Source of the DNA: Deltaproteobacteria bacterium
GTDB lineage: Bacteria > Desulfobacterota > Deferrimicrobia > Deferrimicrobiales > Deferrimicrobiaceae
DNA length: 64,000 bases
NCBI GenBank assembly: GCA_021815305.1
Contig: JAKAHC010000001.1
Span: 720,303-784,302, forward strand
Reading direction: 5' to 3'
This document shows positions 60,979 to 64,000 of the stretch, in pieces. A model generated the notes under the pieces. It saw only the letters and a program-made list of their open reading frames with translations. It was not told the DNA's origin and did no database searches. The first letter of the stretch is position 1, and each line of letters opens with the position of its first letter. The translations under genes and the position numbers were made by a program.

Positions 60979-61161
60979 CAGGGCAATGTCCGGTACGACT
61001 GCCCGCGCGAAGCGATTGTCGAGGAGGAATGGGCAAAGGCACTTGCAAGGCAAAATGCGAAAAATATTTTCTATCGCCAACCGGGCTCCACCTCTCCAAG
61101 CCAGTCAGTTCGGCCACATCAACCAGACAAAAAAGGGCATTGCCGGACGGCAGCGACATAG
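60979..61161 (+). pseudogene. Orphan coding remnant
   Basis: A frame without a start reads QGNVRYDCPREAIVEEEWAK and then ALARQNAKNIFYRQPGSTS before a stop near 61161. The residue mix looks coding, but I recognise no family. It may be the tail of a lost gene between the Fic and second ATPase modules. Confidence 0.25.
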
Positions 61162-61193
61162 TATAATCCTGTTTAGACTAAACAGGATTATAC
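61161..61193. repeat. 33-bp near-perfect palindrome overlapping a promoter
   Basis: Sixteen-base arms GTATAATCCTGTTTAG and CTAAACAGGATTATAC flank a single central A. On the plus strand TTGCCG (61140-61145) and TATAAT (61162-61167) are 16 bases apart, so the palindrome extends from the -10 box past the start site. It precedes the second ATPase gene by 39 bases. The sequence is unrelated to the palindrome at 57619-57652 although the layout is the same. Confidence 0.9.
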
Positions 61194-61232
61194 ACGCGGC
61201 GGCTCCTATTGACGCCGCCTACGGAGGAGGAC

Positions 61233-62624
61233 ATGCGGTTCGTCGACCGGCAGGACGAGCTTGGTTTCCTCGAGCGGGAATACGCGAAAACGTCGTTCCG
61301 GTTCATCCCCCTTTACGGAAGGCGCCGGGTGGGCAAGACTCGCCTCGTACGGGAGTTCATAAAGGACAAACCCTCCATCTATTTTCTCGCCGATACTGTT
61401 TCCGAGCCGGAGCAGCTCAAAAACCTCGGCAGGGCCGTCGGGGAATATTTCAAGGAGATGGTCCTGGTCGAGGGGGGATTTCGGGATTGGGAGCAGTTCT
61501 TCCGCTACATCGCGGAAAAGAGTGCGAAGACACGCTTGATCCTCGCCATCGACGAATTTCCGTATCTGGTGAACGCCTCCCGGGCGATCTCCTCCATATT
61601 TCAAAAGGGGATCGACACCTACCTGGGGGAGACGCAAATGTTCCTGATCCTCCTCGGATCAAGCATCGGGATGATGGAGCGGGAGGTGCTCCTTTCGAAG
61701 GCACCCCTCTATGGGCGCCGAACGGGCTCCCTGAAAGTCGAGGAACTGAAGTTCAGCGCCTTGCGGTACTTCTTCCCGAAAGCGGACCTTGGCAAGCGTG
61801 CCGGCATTTACTCCACCTTCGGGACGGTCCCGGCCTACCTGGAGCTGGTCGACTCGAAGGAGAGCGTCCTGGACAACATCGCCGGACTGATCCTCTCCCG
61901 GAATACCTTCCTTCACAACGAGGTGGAGTTCCTTCTCCGGGAGGAGCTCCGTGAACCGCGGGACTACTACGTCATCCTCCGGGCAATCTCGCAGGGGAAG
62001 AGAAAGCTCTCCGAGATCATGAACGACACGGGATTCGACAAGGCCCACCTCTCCCGTTACCTCGACATACTGAGGAGTCTGGGGTTTGTCGAGAAGGAGG
62101 TCCCCGTCACCGAGAAGTCTCCCGACAAGAGCCGGCTCGGTCTGTACCGATTGCACGACCGCTTCTTCGCTTTCTGGTTCAAGTACGTCCTCCCGAACCG
62201 GGGACGGCTGGAGCTCGGCAACGAGGGTTACGTCCTCAAGCAAATCAAGGACACCCTCGACCTGCACGTGAGCAAATCCTACGAGTCGATCTCCCGGGAG
62301 ATCTTCCTGGACATGGTCAAACGGGATGAGATACCGGTCACGTCCCTGGGCCGCTGGTGGTCGAAGAACGAGGAGATCGACCTCGTTGCCCTGGACGAGG
62401 AGAGCAGGACCGTATGGTTCGGCGAGTGCAAATGGAGTGGCAGGAAGGTCGGAACGGACGTCTACCAGGACCTTCGCCGGAAATCGGAACGGGTGGATTG
62501 GCACAAAGGCAAGAGGAACGAACGGTTCATCCTGTGCAGCCGCAGCGGTTTCACCCCCGCGATGCTCGACGTGGCGAAGCGGGAGAGGGTGGTCCTCATC
62601 GAGGGAGAACATGTCCTTCGGTAG
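61233..62624 (+). CDS. Archaeal-type AAA ATPase with DUF234 nuclease-like C-terminus
   Basis: A 463-residue protein beginning MRFVDRQDELGFLEREY, with Walker A YGRRRVGKTRL near residue 30 and Walker B in LILAIDEFPYL near 110. A winged-helix part (KRKLSEIMNDTGFDKAHLSRYLDILRSLGFVEK) follows, then the DUF234 part with NEEIDLVALDEESRTVWFGECKW, the PD-(D/E)XK pattern. The family is widespread in archaea and mobile bacterial DNA; its cell role is unknown. ATG 61233 has GGAGGAGG upstream. It belongs to a different family from the ATPase at 57664, yet has the same order: palindrome, gene, repeat unit. Confidence 0.88.
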   Translation: MRFVDRQDELGFLEREYAKTSFRFIPLYGRRRVGKTRLVREFIKDKPSIYFLADTVSEPEQLKNLGRAVGEYFKEMVLVEGGFRDWEQFFRYIAEKSAKTRLILAIDEFPYLVNASRAISSIFQKGIDTYLGETQMFLILLGSSIGMMEREVLLSKAPLYGRRTGSLKVEELKFSALRYFFPKADLGKRAGIYSTFGTVPAYLELVDSKESVLDNIAGLILSRNTFLHNEVEFLLREELREPRDYYVILRAISQGKRKLSEIMNDTGFDKAHLSRYLDILRSLGFVEKEVPVTEKSPDKSRLGLYRLHDRFFAFWFKYVLPNRGRLELGNEGYVLKQIKDTLDLHVSKSYESISREIFLDMVKRDEIPVTSLGRWWSKNEEIDLVALDEESRTVWFGECKWSGRKVGTDVYQDLRRKSERVDWHKGKRNERFILCSRSGFTPAMLDVAKRERVVLIEGEHVLR

Positions 62625-62739
62625 CGCGGACTACGGCGGAAGGCGGGCCGATTCCGCAACCCCCGCGCAACCAGACCACGGGTCGAGGAGAGAGCGCCAA
62701 AATGGCGCTACGCAAGCCTTTGATTGTTAAAGGGAAAAG

Positions 62740-62759
62740 TGGCGCGCCTAGAGGATTCG
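62740..62759 (-). other. tRNA 3'-end-like fragment, candidate attachment site
   Basis: Read on the minus strand: CGAATCCTCTAGGCGCGCCA. This is the end of a T loop and T stem (CGAATCCTCT), a seven-base acceptor strand and the discriminator A, as at the 3' end of a tRNA gene. The rest of a tRNA is absent. Integrating elements often carry exactly this piece as their attachment site. No integrase gene is in the window. Confidence 0.45.
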
Positions 62760-62970
62760 CCGATGAGGCTTGCCCCGAGGCTTTCCTTCGCGGGGTACCC
62801 CAGGGAGCGTATTTCGTCCGGGAGTAGGGCCGGCCAGCCAGGCCTACGCCCTCCCGGCGGCCTGTCCGCCTGACGGGCTCCCGTGCGTCGCCCTTTCCCT
62901 CCCTGTTCGGTCGGCGGCGGCCGGGCTTCGAATCCTCCTTGTCGCGGGATGGGAAAAGAGTGGCGCGCCC

Positions 62971-63182
62971 CATCTGAAAGAATTCGAACCGCCTCCGAGA
63001 TCCCCATCGAGGTGGACCTGACGGACGAGGACGCAATCCCAGTTTACATGAAGGTATCAGAAAAAGTATTGAATCTCCGTAGGTTAGGGATGTCCTACAC
63101 CAGCATCGCCGATCGCCTTGGGGTCAACCTGTGGATGACGAAAAAAGCTGCGAAGTGGGGTAAATGTATTCACCGTTCCTGA
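62971..63182 (+). pseudogene. Recombinase C-terminal helix-turn-helix remnant, copy B
   Basis: The frame reads SERIRTASEIPIEVDLTDED, then AIPVYMKVSEKVLNLRRLGM, then SYTSIADRLGVNLWMTKKAA. It matches copy A at 59233-59448 in most residues. LRRLGMSYTSIADRLGVN is the recombinase-type helix-turn-helix. The end differs from copy A (AKWGKCIHRS), and an IS end lies directly after it. Confidence 0.5.
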
Positions 63183-63194
63183 CTGCGCCAACGC

Positions 63195-63873
63195 TGTCGT
63201 TGACAAGTAGAAATGTCCGGTTTTGTAGCATATAGATTGTCCGCTTTTTGATTTCGCCTTGGGAAGTCGGTTTTGAGCTGTTCGGTTTCCTTGGCCCGTT
63301 AGGTGCGCAGCGGATTTCACGCACTGGCCTTGATTTTTCCCTCCCGCACCGGTTTCCCATTCTTGTCGTAGTCGGCCAGCCGTCGCGGTCCGTGGAAGAC
63401 GGCCAAGGTGTCGTCGGGGTAGCGATGGAACCTGACGTTGGCCTTGATGTAGTGGCAGCGGTGCTTGTCGGCCGGGATCTGGAGCTTTTTCCCCTCGAAC
63501 GACACGCAGTTATCCCTTCCGACCTGCCGGTTGTGCTGCTCGCAGAGGATCTCGTCCGGGTTGCCGCCGATCCACGGTACAAACGCGGACCCTTCCTCCA
63601 GAGGGGGATGCGCGAACTCCTCGTTGAACGCCGGAAGATAGACCTCCTCAAGGTACCGGTTGGCCGCCGCCATCTCCGTGATCTCGTAGAGCGCCAGCTC
63701 CTTGGTCAGCCGGTCCTGGTGGGTACCAAACATCCGCTCGGAGCGGCCCCGGGCCTCCGGGGAGTAGGCGGGGATCATCTCGATGCCCAGCTGGTTCATG
63801 GCGCGTCCGAACTGGGTCGGGTGCTCCTTGTCCACCTTGCCGCCCTCTTGGGGCGTGTGCCAGTAATGGCTTC
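63195..63873. mobile_element. ISNCY-type insertion sequence remnant
   Basis: The left limit is placed at TGTCGTTGACAAGTAGAAATG, whose GACAAGTAGAAATGTCC part resembles the ends of ISNCY elements as I recall them. The transposase C-terminal part is read on the minus strand. The element is cut on its right side by an IS21-family end at 63874. The exact left boundary is uncertain by a few bases. Confidence 0.6.
63317..63873 (-). pseudogene. ISNCY family transposase, C-terminal fragment
   Basis: About 185 residues of a DDE transposase: SHYWHTPQEGGKVDKEHPTQ, FGRAMNQLGIEMIPAYSPEARGRSERMFGTHQ and the C-terminal KKLQIPADKHRCHYIKANVRFHRYPDDTLAVFHGPRRLADY. Full-length proteins are over 400 residues and have earlier DDE residues; those are missing here. 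SPEARGRSER carries the last acidic residue of the active site. The frame continues upstream only into the end of the IS21 element, which gives a false N-terminus. Confidence 0.8.
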
Positions 63874-64000
63874 TGTCAACGGGAATCCAAATTTCACCCT
63901 TTGCGGGAATTGAAAACTCACCCACCCCTCCGGATTATTCGGCAGTTGGTTCCTCGGCTCGGATGAGGCCGGCCTTGAGTTTTTCCTTGAGACGATACGA
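63874..64000 (-). mobile_element. IS21-family insertion sequence, one end
   Basis: Starts at TGTCAACGGG (63874), followed by two imperfect copies of a 20-base repeat, at 63880-63899 (CGGGAATCCAAATTTCACCC) and 63905-63924 (CGGGAATTGAAAACTCACCC). Multiple terminal repeats and a terminal TG are typical of IS21. The istB gene ends 61 bases inside the element. The rest lies beyond the window. It has inserted into the ISNCY transposase gene. Confidence 0.7.
63935..64000 (-). CDS. istB: IstB-type IS21 transposition ATPase, last 21 residues
   Basis: The frame enters from the right edge with SYRLKEKLKAGLI and ends RAEEPTAE at a TAA (63937-63935). The (G-x)-SYRLKEK-x-x-AGL pattern is the C-terminus of IstB, the helper ATPase of IS21 elements. 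The gene sits at the correct distance from the terminal repeats. Only the tail is visible. Confidence 0.6.
   Translation of the reverse strand, partial: SYRLKEKLKAGLIRAEEPTAE

Larger units (their letters stand above)
62651..63182 (+). repeat. Repeat unit B following the second ATPase gene
   Basis: A second copy of the 59139-59448 unit. It is longer because about 220 bases lie between two copies of GTGGCGCGCC (62739-62748 and about 62960-62969). The first copy of that word belongs to a tRNA-like 3' end. The inserted part is GC-rich with no recognised gene. The coding-like tail with the recombinase helix-turn-helix ends the unit. Confidence 0.75.

Noticed and set aside
1..64000. CRISPR array, rRNA genes, or complete tRNA genes
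   Set aside because: No regularly spaced repeats of 25-40 bases, no rRNA-like conserved sequence and no complete cloverleaf was seen. Only the 20-base tRNA 3' end at 62740-62759 remains.

Overview
The window is GC-rich DNA, by eye in the mid-60s percent GC, with a dense chromosomal gene arrangement and strong GGAGG-type ribosome binding sites. A high-GC Gram-negative bacterium of the Deltaproteobacteria/Desulfobacterota type is the best guess. The reasons are a type IV pilus/type II secretion-like assembly cluster, LL-diaminopimelate aminotransferase, a CIRCE-controlled hrcA-grpE-dnaJ cluster, sigma-54 amino-acid catabolic control and a probable AhpD-like selenoprotein. No rRNA gene or intact tRNA gene was seen, so the lineage is inferred, not shown.

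Layout. 0-6.6 kb, minus strand: pilin, assembly ATPase, platform protein, pseudopilin, a fused PilM-PilN-like protein and a PilO-like protein cut by the window edge. 6.7-9.4 kb: polyprenyl diphosphate synthase divergent from rlmE, a MaoC-like hydratase and small degraded genes. 9.4-26.9 kb, minus strand: a nearly gapless run headed by a CIRCE operator: hrcA, grpE, dnaJ, an LpoA-like protein, a DinG-like helicase, galU, hsp20, lon, two CNNM/CorC proteins, larB, larC, radA and an AhpD-like protein with an in-frame UGA. 26.9-34.2 kb: DUF192, S1-domain, YtxH, Nudix, thioesterase, dapL, DUF1820, a HicB-like protein and infA. 34.4-39.2 kb: a glycosidase divergent from a trehalose synthase-maltokinase fusion. 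39.4-41.6 kb: an ECF sigma factor, its probable anti-sigma factor, a Spy/CpxP-like protein and two small membrane proteins.

41.7-55.3 kb: a catabolic and transport locus that appears to be a regulon. A five-gene branched-chain-type ABC importer (livKHMGF) is followed by a succinate-semialdehyde dehydrogenase, a carboxymuconolactone decarboxylase-like protein and a 3-hydroxyisobutyrate dehydrogenase-like enzyme. Next to it lie a sigma-54 activator with two PAS domains, a GabT-type aminotransferase, a flavin-binding oxidase and methylmalonate-semialdehyde dehydrogenase. I see -24/-12 promoters before livK and gabT, each with an upstream dyad of the same form (ATTATGC-N6-GCAT). This suggests the activator drives both arms for uptake and degradation of an omega-amino acid such as GABA, beta-alanine or 3-aminoisobutyrate.

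55.6-64 kb is accessory DNA: a small conserved protein, a diguanylate cyclase, a frameshifted HTH antitoxin, two unrelated AAA ATPase-nuclease genes, a Fic protein, duplicated recombinase-tail repeats with a tRNA 3' fragment, and an ISNCY-type transposase interrupted by an IS21-family element at the right edge. Each ATPase gene has a very long near-perfect palindrome overlapping its likely promoter, and the Fic gene is preceded by helically phased TTGAC(A/G)T repeats. These look like self-regulated mobile modules.
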